NCBI GenBank assembly: GCA_014529385.2
Contig: CM043948.1
Coordinates: 82,317,760 to 82,381,759, forward strand
Length of the DNA stretch: 64,000 nucleotides
Reading direction: 5' to 3'
From: Adiantum capillus-veneris
Taxonomy: Eukaryota; Streptophyta; Polypodiopsida; Polypodiales; Pteridaceae
Under the pieces are notes generated by a model. The model was not told where the DNA came from. It searched no databases and was given only the letters and a program-made list of their open reading frames with translations. The translations under genes and the position numbers were made by a program. This document shows, one piece after another, positions 35,949 to 46,869 of the stretch. Positions within the stretch are counted from its first letter, which is position 1; each line of letters begins with the position of its first letter.

Positions 35949-38460
35949 TTTGGCCTAAAATATCAAGAAAAAGTAAAATAATATGAGTTTTTGCAAACTC
36001 TTGAAATTTTGACCTCAAAGTGTCCTTGAACTTACCCATTGGTGCATACAACTTTTAAGCATACTCTCCAGTCACATTGAGTGGTTTAGAGTCTTTTCTT
36101 GCTATTTCTAACCGTAGACCTGAAATTCTACATTTCAAATAACAACTTACAAGGTTTCTTTCGGAGAGAGCAATGTCTTGAAATCCACCTCGGATCCTAC
36201 TTACCCTACTCCTAGGTTCTCATGCAATGGGGTTGTGGAAAGTGTCCACAAACACTCGTTTTCTTCTTTTTTATGGTTTCCTAAGCATTGATCTTAAGAC
36301 TTGTCTTGTCTATCAACCATTCTCAAAATCCTTAATCTAATTCTATAATCCTACAATCCTAAAGGCACTCGACGAGTACGATTACTTCCAAGTTACCTCT
36401 ACACAGCAAAAGACGACAATCTTAAGCTATGCGGTTTCTAAAAAGAAAGTTTTTATTCTAGGAGATTCTAGAGGAAGTTAAAGGATAACTTCACAAGACG
36501 CTCATGTTTTTCCCTAGTTTAGGCCTCTTCGATCCCCGGCAACATCGCCAAATGTGGAACGTGTGTCTAACCTCACTATCCTATCTTATTGCAGTTTTAG
36601 CGAGAACCATGACTAAATTGTCAATCCATGGGACGAAACTGACTCGACTAGAGCGTAGAGGCTACAAGAGGGTGTCAATCTCTCGAAAAACAACAAACAA
36701 CTCTCATCTAACTCAAGCTACACTCAAGTGACTGAAATCACCAAAAGCCAATCGCTCATCGGCAAACAAATCACATCCATTACAGCATCAAATGACATCC
36801 AAACGTAACAAAACTTCTAGGACAAGTTTATAAGACCTAAGCACACATACTTATGGTCTCAAACCCCACTTTAGGTCAAGTGCCAAAATCGTGATTATTA
36901 ACAACAGTGGATTTTTGACCTAGTCGTTTTCCACTTAGAATGCCAAACAGAGAGATAGTTCTTCTCCTTCTTCTTCCTACGAATAAGAGAGATTCTTTTG
37001 CAGATGATGGTGATTGAGAGCTTGCACCTTTGTATTTTAGAATAGTTCTTATATAGAGTTTCATTGTATTCTATGCAACCGAGGGCCCTGAAAACTGAGC
37101 ACTACTATCATAAATATGCAAATTTTGGCAACCTAGACTGTGCCTGAAGCCAAGAGATATTGCCTCCTCTTCACCCTAGAATAGCTCTTTCTTTAGGGAG
37201 TCTTTTCTAAAAACATGGCACAACTTTTGAACGTCAATTTTGGCCAAAACCATCCAATTTTCCCTAGAGAATTCAACTGTGTGAATGGTATCTAGCAACT
37301 AATGAGATTGTGAGTGAACTAGACCGCACCGTGGTGCTCCCGTGTAATCACAAGACTTATCATACCACCTTGGTGTATTTATAATGTTGCTTTCTATAAA
37401 ATAATTTTGGTTAAAATTTCCCTGTATGTCCATTTTTCACCCATATAGTGACCAAAAAATAAGATTTTTGGGGTTAGACTATTCTAAAAAATTACATTGC
37501 TTTTGATAATGTCAAAAAACACAAAAAGTTAAAAATAGCATGAAAAGAAAAAAATTGAAATTGAACCATGGCATTAGCTAGTCCCACAGAACTAGAAAGC
37601 GAACCCACTTTTCATTGAAAAGCATCGAAAGCATGAAAATTTAAAAATAGCACAAAAAGAACTTAAAAAGCAGATGTTTGCAAAATTGACTAGGACTCAT
37701 AGCTTCAGGATCCTGTCTTGCTTTTAATAAGAAAGCATCAAAAAGCAAGAAATGCTAAAACAAAAAAGAAAACTTTTCCAAAATGGAACCAACCAAAACT
37801 ACTATCTGACTTGCTGAAACATGAAAACGACCTTGCTTTTCATTTTAAAACCTTCCAACATTGTGCAACAAGCATTCTAGATAAAAAGCTAAAGTAACAT
37901 GCTCTAAAAATCTATTTTTCTTATTTCTAAAACAGACCCAAAAATCAAGAATCTTACAATGTGAAAACTTGCTACCTATAGACCTAAACCTTTTGTCATA
38001 TGGGCTTGATAAGCTACCAAGATGCTTGATTAGCTACCAAGATTCTTGAGTGGCTTGCTGCTAAGACACTATTCCTACTAGCTTGAACACCAAGAGCAAT
38101 TTTTTTAATATTAAGATTCTAGGCTATGGGAAGTGTGGCTAAGGGACACTATTCCAAGAGAGCACGCTAAGCAAAGGGGTTTCCTAAATATAGTAACTAA
38201 GAGTCCTATAAGAGGAAGTAGTCAAGTGAGGCATAAAGTGTGCGATCCCAAAATTCTGAGATCATGGTCAAAGTCTACGGATTTACAACGGTATTAGAGA
38301 TTCATCAATAACTTTCTTGGTGGTTCTTTGTGCAAGGAAGCCAATGGTGCCTACTGTGAGCACAAGTGCTTTTTCTAGCACCATAACAACTATGTGAACC
38401 ATTCTTGCGAAGGAAAATTAGAGCAAGAACGGCCGCTAAGCAGGGAAGGGTCTACTACGA
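35949..38460. other. AT-rich decayed sequence
   Basis: I see no supportable gene. A short plus frame at 36504-36731 contains TKLSIHG, also found in the remnant at 60514-60834, so the two regions probably derive from related elements. The rest is A-rich with many aaaaagcatgaaaa-like words. Confidence 0.45.
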
Positions 38461-38469
38461 GTACAATTA

Positions 38470-40255
38470 ATACCAAAATTGTACACCTTGATGCTTTGAA
38501 CATTTTTTGCTTCATCATCTTGATCCAACTTGGTTCCTAGCGATGCACATGATGCTCTTCCTTGTCATGTGCATTGTTTGCACAATGCCATATACAAGAT
38601 TCTTTTTGCCATGCAACTATGGCTGTCACAATGAAGTTTCATTGTGGAATCAACAAGAACACCTAAGTCCGTGATAACTCTTATGAACCAAACTAGTTTA
38701 CAAACTGCAAAACAGGTAGCTTTTTACTCCGCTTCTATTGAAAAAAGAGTGATAGCTGGCTACTTCTTGATAATCCCAAAAAACACTCCAAAACCAAGTG
38801 AGATATAATATCTAAAAATTGACTTTCTAGAATCACAATATCCACTGAGAGTATTTGTGCCAATTCCATAGAAAATACCATGCCCAAAATATCTTTAATA
38901 TACTTTAGAGCACACATATCTTCCTTCCAATCAGATTCCCTACGATGGTTGGAAAATCTACTCAAAACACCAGCTGCAAAGCAAGTTTCTGGGGTAGTAT
39001 TACACAAGAAAATTAAACTTCCCAAAATATTCCTATACTTTTTGATGTCAACTAAGGGAGAAAAATTCTCCATGGAGAGTCTTACATTCATCTGCATTGG
39101 AGTGCTCACAGGTTCACAATCCATCATCCCGAATTCTTTTAAAATTTTTCTTGCATACTTTTGTTGAGAGATGAAGATGATCTTTGTGGATTGCCAAACC
39201 TCAATCCCCAAGCGATAATGTGAAAGTCCTAAGTCTTTCATTTCAAACTCAGAGCTCAAGCTCTTTTGAGTTTTTTGAATGAGCTCTTCATGATCACGTA
39301 TAATAAGTAGGACATCTACATACAAGATAATAATGACCTGCTTTTTGTTCTCTCTTAGTACATATAAATTTTCATCAAAAGCACTCTTTTTAAAGCCAAG
39401 CTTTTTATAAAACCATTCAATCTTGACATACTATACTCTTGGTAGCTGCTTTAGGCCATATACAGCCTTTTTCAACCTACTAACCTTCCTTTTTTAATAA
39501 GGCAACTCAAACTCTGGTGATACTATATCCATTTTAAAAACAACCCAACAAAAGATAGCATCAAGAGAGTACAAAGCAAATAGTGGTCATTCAGAAAGGT
39601 GTCACTCACATCAAATTCTTCAATTTGTGAAAAACATTGTTCTATTAACCCTACTTTTTACTGATGATCTTCTTCTTTGGTGGCTGATCCACTATTTTCC
39701 ATGTGTTGTTGCTATCATACTTCAATTTCATTGCTTCTTTGGTGGTTGATCCACTATTTTCCATGTGTTGTTGGTATCATACTTCAATTGCATTGCTTCT
39801 TTCCACTTTGGATCTGCCATGGCTTCTTTGTAAGAGGCTGGCTCCTTTACAGAGCCCACACTTTTAGTCATTAGAGACATATTGATGATGTTTGAAGGCT
39901 CATTTTTTCTCCTCTATTTTGACCTTTGCAAACCATCTTCTTCTTCATGAGAATTATGAACATGAGGGTTTTGATCATCAATAAGCTATTGAGTCCACGT
40001 TGGTAGTGACTTCTCCTATGATGCTACAACATTTGTTTTTTTGAGTTGTCATCATCAAAAAACTCCTTCTCAATTTATACATGATTTTGTTCTAGCACAA
40101 GTTCGATTATTTATTCATGTGATGAGAAAGTGTACAAACCTATTTTTTGCAATGCCATGTGGCCCTTCTATAAATACCAGATGGCAATTAGTGAGTATCT
40201 TCTTTGCCTCTAGATCATAGAGTATAGATTCCTTATACTCTTCATTATATCCTGC
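38470..40255 (-). pseudogene. Ty1/copia pol remnant (linker, reverse transcriptase, RNase H)
   Basis: Reading right to left, the translation goes through the integrase-RT linker (GYNEEYKESILYDLEAKKIL, near 40250-40190), the RT start (EPASYKEAMADPKWKEAM...NTWKIVDQPP, 39870-39670), LKKAVYGLKQ (about 39480-39450), the RT active site YVDVLLI (about 39325; the usual YVDD has lost its second Asp), KDLGLSHYRLGIEV, then KYRNILGSL and the RNase H region with IEAE in the usual AEAEY position. Several frames and in-frame stops interrupt it. Copia pol copies RNA into DNA; this one is inactive. It ends about 230 bp left of the CACTA terminus. Confidence 0.85.
39670..39795 (-). repeat. 63-bp tandem duplication inside the copia RT remnant
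   Basis: The text ttctttggtggctgatccac recurs 63 bp later with one change, along with ccactattttccatgtgttg. At 63 bp (21 codons) the duplication is frame-neutral and doubles the NTWKIVDQPP segment. Confidence 0.9.
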
Positions 40256-40484
40256 AAAAGATAAGGTCGATAACTTTAATGTGAAAAGGGGGGGCTTATC
40301 TTTGGAAGAGAAAAGAGCTCTACTAGACGTACGCTCAAGCTAGGAAGTTGCTCAAACTTGTAATAAACTTGTCTAACGATTGGGTAATCCGTTTTCAATT
40401 TTAAAACTTGCATTGTGTTTCTCTCTCTTCGCTCTTTCATTCAAGTGTAAGCATTGTCAATTTTGTTGAGGTTTGTGACTATGT

Positions 40485-40710
40485 CACTACAAGAGGTTAG
40501 CGACGGAAATACATTGGGCTTTTATACACCCCGCTAAGACCATCGCTAAGAGCGTCGATACGAAAACGTCGCTATGAGCGTCGCTATAATGGTCTATATA
40601 AGCGTCACTATAGGCGTCGCTATAGCGACGATCATAGCGACATTTACAGGCCACCTATAGCGATGTTTATAGCGACGCTGTAGAGCCTTATATAGAGACG
40701 ATCACAACGA
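40485..40710. repeat. CACTA left terminus and subterminal repeats
   Basis: After the terminal CACTACAAGAGGT the next 220 bp carries about ten copies of agcgacg/gcgtcgct-type words in both orientations (for example gcgtcgctataatgg, ggcgtcgctatagcgacg and atagcgacgctg). Subterminal repeats like these are the binding sites of the smaller CACTA protein (TNPA in En/Spm). Confidence 0.9.
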
Positions 40711-41114
40711 TGTCCGAGAGAAAAAAAAATTGGTGGCAAGGCATTCACCCATCAACCATATTGAATGTTTCAATAATTGATTCACATTTGAAAGAAAGTG
40801 CAAGCTTAGATATAGACCCAAAGTAGTCACCCACAAGACAATATAACCATTAACTCCATCATCCATAGTATTGTTTGCAGAATAAAGATACAAAACTGAC
40901 AAAAGTAAATTGATGAAAGTGAATCAATGCCAATTGTACACATCATAGGCAAAATCACTTGATTGTTAAACTTTGCAAAAGTAATAGTTAAAACACCATT
41001 GTCATTATTGAAAAAATATACATGGTTTTCAAAAAGACATAAAAAGGTCATCTCATGATACATATGCTATGACAAAAGAAAACTAATGCTATTTAGCTAC
41101 GGCTAAATTGATGT
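40711..41114. other. CACTA internal non-coding region
   Basis: AT-rich sequence between the subterminal repeats and the last exon of the TNPA-like gene. I see no gene here. Confidence 0.5.
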
Positions 41115-42391
41115 CGTCTAATCAGACGTCTCATCGCGTCCAAGCGGCGTATCTGTCGGATTCTGCAAAAAAAAACAATAAGACAGCTTTCTGTAAGTAT
41201 AAACATATAATTTATAAAACAATACAACAAATAGAAAAGAGTAAACCCTAATACTAACCATGCCGTCGTGAGAACTCAGGATGTCCATCAGGGTGTTTAA
41301 GCCCTTCCTACCTATGTAGTCGCGCTCGTACAGTGTGGGGTCACGTCTTGTCATCGACCACTATCAAAACATACAAAGAATCCATTATGTTAGAATTTAA
41401 AAACCCCTAAATCCTAAACTACCAAACCTAAAGATCAATGCAAAAACACTTACAAAATCGGCCTCAAATCATGCCCACCCGCCGCTCCCCAAGTGGTGTG
41501 AGCTCCCTGCCTCTACTCGCGCTCTGGCTGGCTCCTTTTGTTGCTTCCACTTGTCGAGATTCTCGCGCGCTGTTTTCTTCGCATTCTTCCAATCTTCTTT
41601 GGCCAGCCAATCTGGTGTGTTCTGCCCATGCTTAATTGCTTTTTGCACTTCGAAACGCTTGTGCTTGCAGTATTCGCGCATTCGAACTTTCATCACGTCT
41701 TCATTGAAGCGGTCATCCCGTGTTGGAACGGGAAACTCGTTATGAAGCATGTTGATGACTCTGTCTTTTAAATCACTTGGTACTTCACTCCAGGTGTTTA
41801 GTATGTAGTGTTTAAACACCTGAGAGCAAAGACCGCGCATGCACGAGATCACCTCTTGCCTTCATCATCCAAGATGATGCCATTGCTGAAGTTGACGAAG
41901 TAAGGCAGGCCCTCTCGCCGGTGACGCGTGAACCTGGGTGTCCCAGCAGGGGTCTCTAGTGGCGTGTTGACGGGGGTACGGACATCAAGTGTATCCACTG
42001 GAGTCTGGGCCCCGAAGAGAGGAGTAGCTAGTGGTGTGTAGCCGCTAGGAAAATCCGTCAACCGCGCAAAACCTGGTGTAGATGGCGATGTCGTGGCTGG
42101 TATCGAGGCGGGCAAAGAAGGGGAGGGTAAAGAGCCTCGTCGAGCACAAGGCGGTGTCGAGGCATCGGCGGCAGCATCCCCACAACAACTGTCACCGCCA
42201 CTACTAGAGCGTCGGTGCCTAGACGAGTGTGAAGATCGTCTCGTAGACACCGAAGCTTCGGAGCGCACTGAATGCTCCAAAACAGAGGGAGACGCGGCCG
42301 AAGTAGGAATGCATGATGGTGCGCTAGAGCGATGACGCTCCACGTACCACTGTCTCTGTGACAAAGAAGAAAGAAACTCCTCATCATCCAT
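41115..42391 (-). pseudogene. Transposase_24 (TNPA-like) gene of the CACTA element
   Basis: It starts at ATG 42391-42389 (MDDEEFLSSLSQRQW). A Ser/Pro/Thr-rich N-terminal region of about 170 residues leads to NFSNGIILDDEGK. A one-base frame change near 41850 then leads into ISCMRGLCSQVFKHY, TWSEVPSDLKDRVINML and a basic helix-rich segment (DWLAKEDWKNAKKTAREN), which fits the plant Transposase_24 family. Two small C-terminal exons follow: one with RRDPTLYERDYIGRKGL ending at a donor near 41258, and a last one after tttgCAG near 41165. In En/Spm the equivalent protein binds subterminal repeats and assists excision. The single frameshift near 41850 makes this copy doubtful. Confidence 0.75.
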
Positions 42392-42557
42392 ACCTACATT
42401 AAACACACAAACATTTAAACTTAATATTGAATGAATGGAGAAGAAAACATGCACAAGTAGAGAGAGAGAGAGAGACAGAGAGAGAGAGAGAGGGGACTCA
42501 TAAAGGGGGAGGATTCCTATGTAGAGAGATTTTGTTGAATTTCTATGAATTTGTAAA

Positions 42558-42800
42558 AGCACTCCGCTCCGGGTGCGATGGAGACTGAAGCTGCATCACG
42601 AAGGTCTGCTCATAGAAGTTGCTTTCCCCACCACTAAATCTAATTGATCGGGTGAAAGAGATGTTGAGAAGCAGTAGTAGTGCTTCTTAGTGTCTCTTTC
42701 ACCCGACCAGCTAGATCTAGCGGTGGGACGAGCGGCATCTATATTGAGCATACCTTCATGATTGCAGCTTCAGTCTCCATCCCACTCGGAGCACAGTGCT
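42558..42800. other. 243-bp near-perfect foldback (hairpin) inside the CACTA element
   Basis: The sequence from 42558 (agcactccgctcc) matches the reverse complement of the sequence ending at 42800 over about 117 nt per arm, with roughly 80-85% identity and a loop of a few bases near 42676. The best-matched part of the arms is atggagactgaagctgca. It sits between the TNP2-side exons and the start of the TNPA-like gene, about 170 bp upstream of its ATG. Transcription from either strand would give a long hairpin RNA. Confidence 0.85.
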
Positions 42801-42973
42801 CATCGTCCCTGCTTGTGAGAACATACATAGAGCATACGTACCTGGAGTGGACGCAAAGACCATTAAATACAATGATGCAATGACGCATATAGACAGAAAT
42901 GGACAAAAAGCCACGTGAATACAATATATATTATAAAACAGAGCAAAATTGTTCAGAGACAATATTTATGGCT

Positions 42974-44376
42974 TTAAGAGGTCTCTCTCTCATCCTCGCA
43001 AAGCTCAGCATAACTTCCTATATCTATATAGAGCTCTCCGTTTAAACAGATATCCTCCATTTCATTTTGTGCATCCTCTGTATGCACCCCATAGACAGTA
43101 GTAGCTTGATGCTTGTCTGGCACCACCTCAGCAGCCTCTGACTTAGCATCTTCTCCGACCTCCTCCATTGATGTTGCTGTGATTGGCACATGGTAGCCTT
43201 GATACGTCCGTGCACTACGAGGGGCTACCTCTATGACGTACCACCACTTTGATGCAAACTTTGTAGGATGAAATATCACCTATCTGAGCCTCATAACTTA
43301 CATGAGAGCTTTCAAGCACATAACTTCTAAATTTGGATGTTAAATATTTACATACTTAATTGTTCACAATGCTCAGGTAGTACGAAAGTGTCTCTTAGGT
43401 CAGTCCATTTCTTAGTTGAATCCACCTTCAGAAAACCAGAATCTCCTCTACGCACAGTAGCGTTGCGACCCTCCATGATTATCTTGAACCATTGCACTTC
43501 GAACAAGTCGACAAAAAATCCTCTATAATCTATCCTCAAAATCTCTTGTAGCGTGCCGAAGTAAGTGAGTTCCACCACCACAAGATCTGCATCAGAGGAC
43601 CGTTGTCGACTAAACTGTTTAAATTTTGCCATGATTCCACAATCTTGAGTAAAACGGTTTTTGTCGATCCGTTCGACCCTAAAATGTCGACCTTTACACC
43701 ATGCTGTTGTGTATGAATTATACTACAACCAACAAAGATTATGAGTGGCCGTACAAACATCTAGAAAGTCACTAGTCGTACATTGCAAACTTACCTTGGT
43801 CACGCAACCCCTAGAGTACTCCCACTCCTCCTTAGTCACTTCTTCATCGCACTGTTGTGCGCTTTTCAATTGGTTGTGCAACCATCTTAAGCTCATGAAT
43901 GTTGGTAGGCTCTCCAAACCCGTCGGATAGTGCATCGGTGGTCGTCTTCCCCGTTCTCCACTCAATTCGTGCCCTTTGTCACTCTTGCTTTGCATCCTCA
44001 TATTGTGAAATCCACTTTTGCATCACTAGATTGTGAAGCATACAAAATCGGTTGATTTTAGCCTCTAGATCTTCCATCATCTTCTTCTCAACACCGAATT
44101 GCACATGACAATCCCAGATATGCACTCATCATCTATGGTTTTCCATAGCGTGTCCCGGGCTTTATCAAATCCGTCTAGCCACTCTCCAATGTACACTAGG
44201 GACTCTGATACCAGCCAACCTTCTGCCATGCTACCCTCCGGACATGCCTTCTGACGTACATATCCCTTGAGCGTTTTCGTGAAACGTTCTAAAAAGAACA
44301 TCCATCTGGAATGTACTGTGCCAACTATTTCCACCTCATCAACTATGTGAACAAGAAGATGCACCTGAATGGTTAG
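42974..44376 (-). pseudogene. C-terminal part of the CACTA TNP2-like gene (DUF4218 end and DUF4216)
   Basis: Reading right to left, the first segment (44375-44077) has IQVHLLVHIVDEVEIVGTVHS, then RWMFFLERFTKTLKGYVRQK and PEGSMAEGWL, the standard DUF4218 core of plant CACTA transposases. After more exons comes VELTYFGTLQEILRIDYRGF with FEVQWFKI and DSGFLKVDS (43632-43348), the DUF4216 pattern. The segment at 43279-42974 (PTKFASKWWYVIEVAP) fits the end of that domain, followed by an acidic tail. The 5' part of the gene lies on the other side of the LTR element (54388-55997), so the insertion at 44377-44381 split the DUF4218 coding sequence. Several short exons and frame changes are present. Confidence 0.8.
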
Positions 44377-44381
44377 CATGG

Positions 44382-45005
44382 TGTTAACCCTCACGGCTCA
44401 CAGACATTCTATCACCTACGAGATGGACGTTGTAACCTACGGCGGACATTGTATTATTTATTGGTAGAGTCAAGTACCAGGCTTGTCGATCCAATAGGAA
44501 AGAGTAAGAGTGATCGCCGATGAGAGGCGCACTCTAACTGGAACATTCAAGGGATTAGTTGGCTAAGCATGGGCGCCCAAGTGTGAATGGGGTGAGCTCA
44601 TATAAAAATCAACTAAACCTAAAATTCACTCATTCTCTCATTTGTGCAATTGAAGAGTGCTCTTGCTCCATCCCCTTCTTCTTCTTCATCATCTCCTTGT
44701 GTGTGTGTGTGTGTGTATGTGAGAGAGAGAGAGAGAGAGTGAAAGAGGGAGAGAGAGGGAGTGTGTGGGCAATCGAGCATTACGAAGGCATGACGGCGGT
44801 GAAGCGGTTGAGCGTGGCGTAGCGGCGTCTCCTTCTTCTTCGCGGCGAGGAATCCTCCACGAAGCAAGCATAGAGCGGTGAGTGACACACCATCGCCTTC
44901 TTTGAGCTTACTAGTTTAGGCCTGTTGTGTGCTTGGAGCCATTTGTGGCTCGCACACGGTGTATCGGCAAGTTCCTTGCATTGACACGTGCGACATACGC
45001 GCACA
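44382..45005 (+). repeat. 5' LTR of the gypsy-type element (624 bp)
   Basis: It is bounded by TG...CA. A TATA-like TATAAAAA lies at 44601, followed by a GT/GA microsatellite (44699-44764) whose length accounts for much of the size difference from the 3' LTR. Elsewhere the two LTRs differ by scattered substitutions, so the insertion is fairly recent but not brand new. Confidence 0.95.
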
Positions 45006-45009
45006 TTTT

Positions 45010-45027
45010 TGGCGCCGCTACTGGGGA
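45010..45027 (+). promoter_or_regulatory. primer-binding site of the gypsy-type element
   Basis: TGGCGCCGCTACTGGGGA follows the LTR by four bases. It resembles the TGGCGCCGTTGCCGGGGA site used by Tat/Athila-type plant gypsy elements (tRNA-Asp 3' end, from memory), with a few mismatches. Confidence 0.75.
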
Positions 45028-45818
45028 ATGCCGTGCATTAAGCTCGAGTAGCGCTCTGTGCTTCTCCGTGGTGCAATTTCAATTATAGGAAAGGTAGGGA
45101 AAGAGTGTGTGTGTGTGTGTTGAGAAGAGGGATTTGGTGTTATAATGTGTGTGTTTTTTGTTAATGAAGATTTCAAAGGTACTGTGTTTATTCTCTGTGT
45201 ATTAAGGTAGTTAGGTTTTTTTGTTAATCGAGATTTCAAAGGTTCTCTGTTTATTCTCTGTGTATTAAGGTAGTTAGTTTTCTGTGTACAGCAAGTAGGA
45301 AGTAGATTAGTGAGAGTTAATAGAGTGTGTTAGTGTGTAAGAGTAGGTGTATTAGTTAGAAGTAAGTAGATAGAGTGTGTGTGTGCTCTCGCGTAGGCTG
45401 CGGTGAACTTATCCTTTTTTATAAAAAAAAATAAAAAAAATAAAAAAATTTAAAGGTAGGACCGGGATCGGGAATATCTCCCAGACCCAAGCCCAAGCTC
45501 ACGCTCAGGCCTAGGCCTCAGTCGCCTTTTTAAAAAAACGAATTTTAACTTCACACGTAGCTAAAAATCGATTTTTTGAGAACCAACGGAACGCCAGATG
45601 CTCAAAAATTGTGTTGTAAAGCACACAGCGACCCTCTAAGTGATACGCTCGTTTCGAGCTATCACACACTTTAATCAAAAAAATCAAACATTAAAAAACA
45701 TTCAAAAAACATCAAAAACAAGAAAAAATCAAGTAGAAAACAGGGTGCAAAACACCCACAAAACAAAGCAAGTAACCTTTAAGGGTACTTGCCGACACTT
45801 GTAGGGCACCCAAAGCAC
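45028..45818 (+). other. leader of the gypsy-type element
   Basis: Untranslated region with a tandem duplication of about 62 bp (units near 45155 and 45217, sharing gatttcaaaggt and attctctgtgtattaagg) and an A-rich stretch at 45421-45450. Confidence 0.7.
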
Positions 45819-46655
45819 ATGTATCTACGCTCTGGTCGTGTGCTAGAGTCCGAACAACTAGCTAGTGCTTCTATTTACGGGGGTACTCACTATCCTTCCA
45901 CGCTAGAGTCTACGCCCTCGGCGGGGACCCAAGGTAGTGCAACCCAAGACCCAAATATAGCGGCTAGCGACTCTTCCTCTGACTACGATATTATGGAAGA
46001 GCATCTTACACAAAGCCCCGAGGGAACAAATGAAACCGTGCCTAACTGGGCCCAACAACCTAGAACTAGTGTTTTTAGCCGTTTGATGGAAACTGTTAGT
46101 AGAGCTACGCGCTCTGAACCTACGGCTAGTGAAGTAAACGAAGGGGGTGGGGAAGTAGAATCACCATTCACATCTCCTGTAGACCCCACACTCCCTCAGA
46201 GTGTCCACGTGGACATTCCACCTACCTCATTTAATGAGGGCCCTACCGAGCTACCACCTTCCAAAGTCCCCTCTAAGGTAGCGGTGACTAAAAGTCAAAA
46301 CACGGGAAGCAACAGTGCATCCACCTCACGGCAACCCTCTAGTACACCAAGTTTGGACGGGGTATTTCTCAATGAAAATTGGGAATATGACCTACACACG
46401 GAGACTTTGACCGACCTATACATGGGCTACACATACCATGTGGGTTGGTTAGAAGTTGTACAATCTACATCTAGTGCCACTAGTCTAGAGGAACAACAAC
46501 ACATGATCTGCAATGTCATCCATAGGATTATCCAGTCCGAGAGGCAAAATAGAGGAATAAACATACCTTCGACGGGTCCTATGCAATTTTTAGACACGGG
46601 CAAAGGGACACAAACCACTCTATCACAAATGGAGACTCCCCCAATGAGTCCCATC
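45819..46655 (+). pseudogene. gag-like ORF of the gypsy-type element, cut by the copia insertion
   Basis: Starting at ATG 45819 (MYLRSGRVLES), it encodes about 280 residues up to the target duplication of the copia insertion. It is hydrophilic and rich in Ser, Thr, Pro and Glu, with a more ordered segment near its end (NENWEYDLHTETLTDLYMGY, then HMICNVIHRIIQSERQ). I see no zinc knuckle. Its position between leader and protease suggests a structural gag-like protein, but sequence alone does not prove it. When the insertion is ignored, the downstream protease lies in a different frame. Confidence 0.5.
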
Positions 46656-46855
46656 TGTTGGGGTATAGGCGTCTGTGCCTTGCCCGGCCGCCCAGAGTCT
46701 CGGCGCCCACTGACTTGTATACCTTATACATAGCATAAGTGTATAGGGGGTTGCTCACTCTTTGAGTCTCCCCACCCATATCTGTGTTGTGTGTCTCCTT
46801 CTCTCTCTCTCTCTCTCTCTCACTCTCCGTCTGTGGTGCTCCCCGATCCCCTTCA
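46656..46855 (+). repeat. 5' LTR of the copia-type element
   Basis: It differs from the 3' LTR by about five substitutions and a shorter CT run in the latter, i.e. 2-3% divergence. It includes a TATA-like tataccttatacatag at about 46719. Confidence 0.95.
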
Positions 46856-46857
46856 AT

Positions 46858-46869
46858 TGGTATCAGAGC
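46858..46869 (+). promoter_or_regulatory. primer-binding site, initiator tRNA-Met type
   Basis: TGGTATCAGAGC follows the LTR by two bases. This is the classic Ty1/copia site complementary to initiator tRNA-Met. Confidence 0.93.

Noticed and set aside
44619-45004. ORFs in the gypsy-type LTR, repeated at 54013-54420
   Set aside because: They lie in both LTRs and are interrupted by the microsatellite. They are LTR sequence, not genes.
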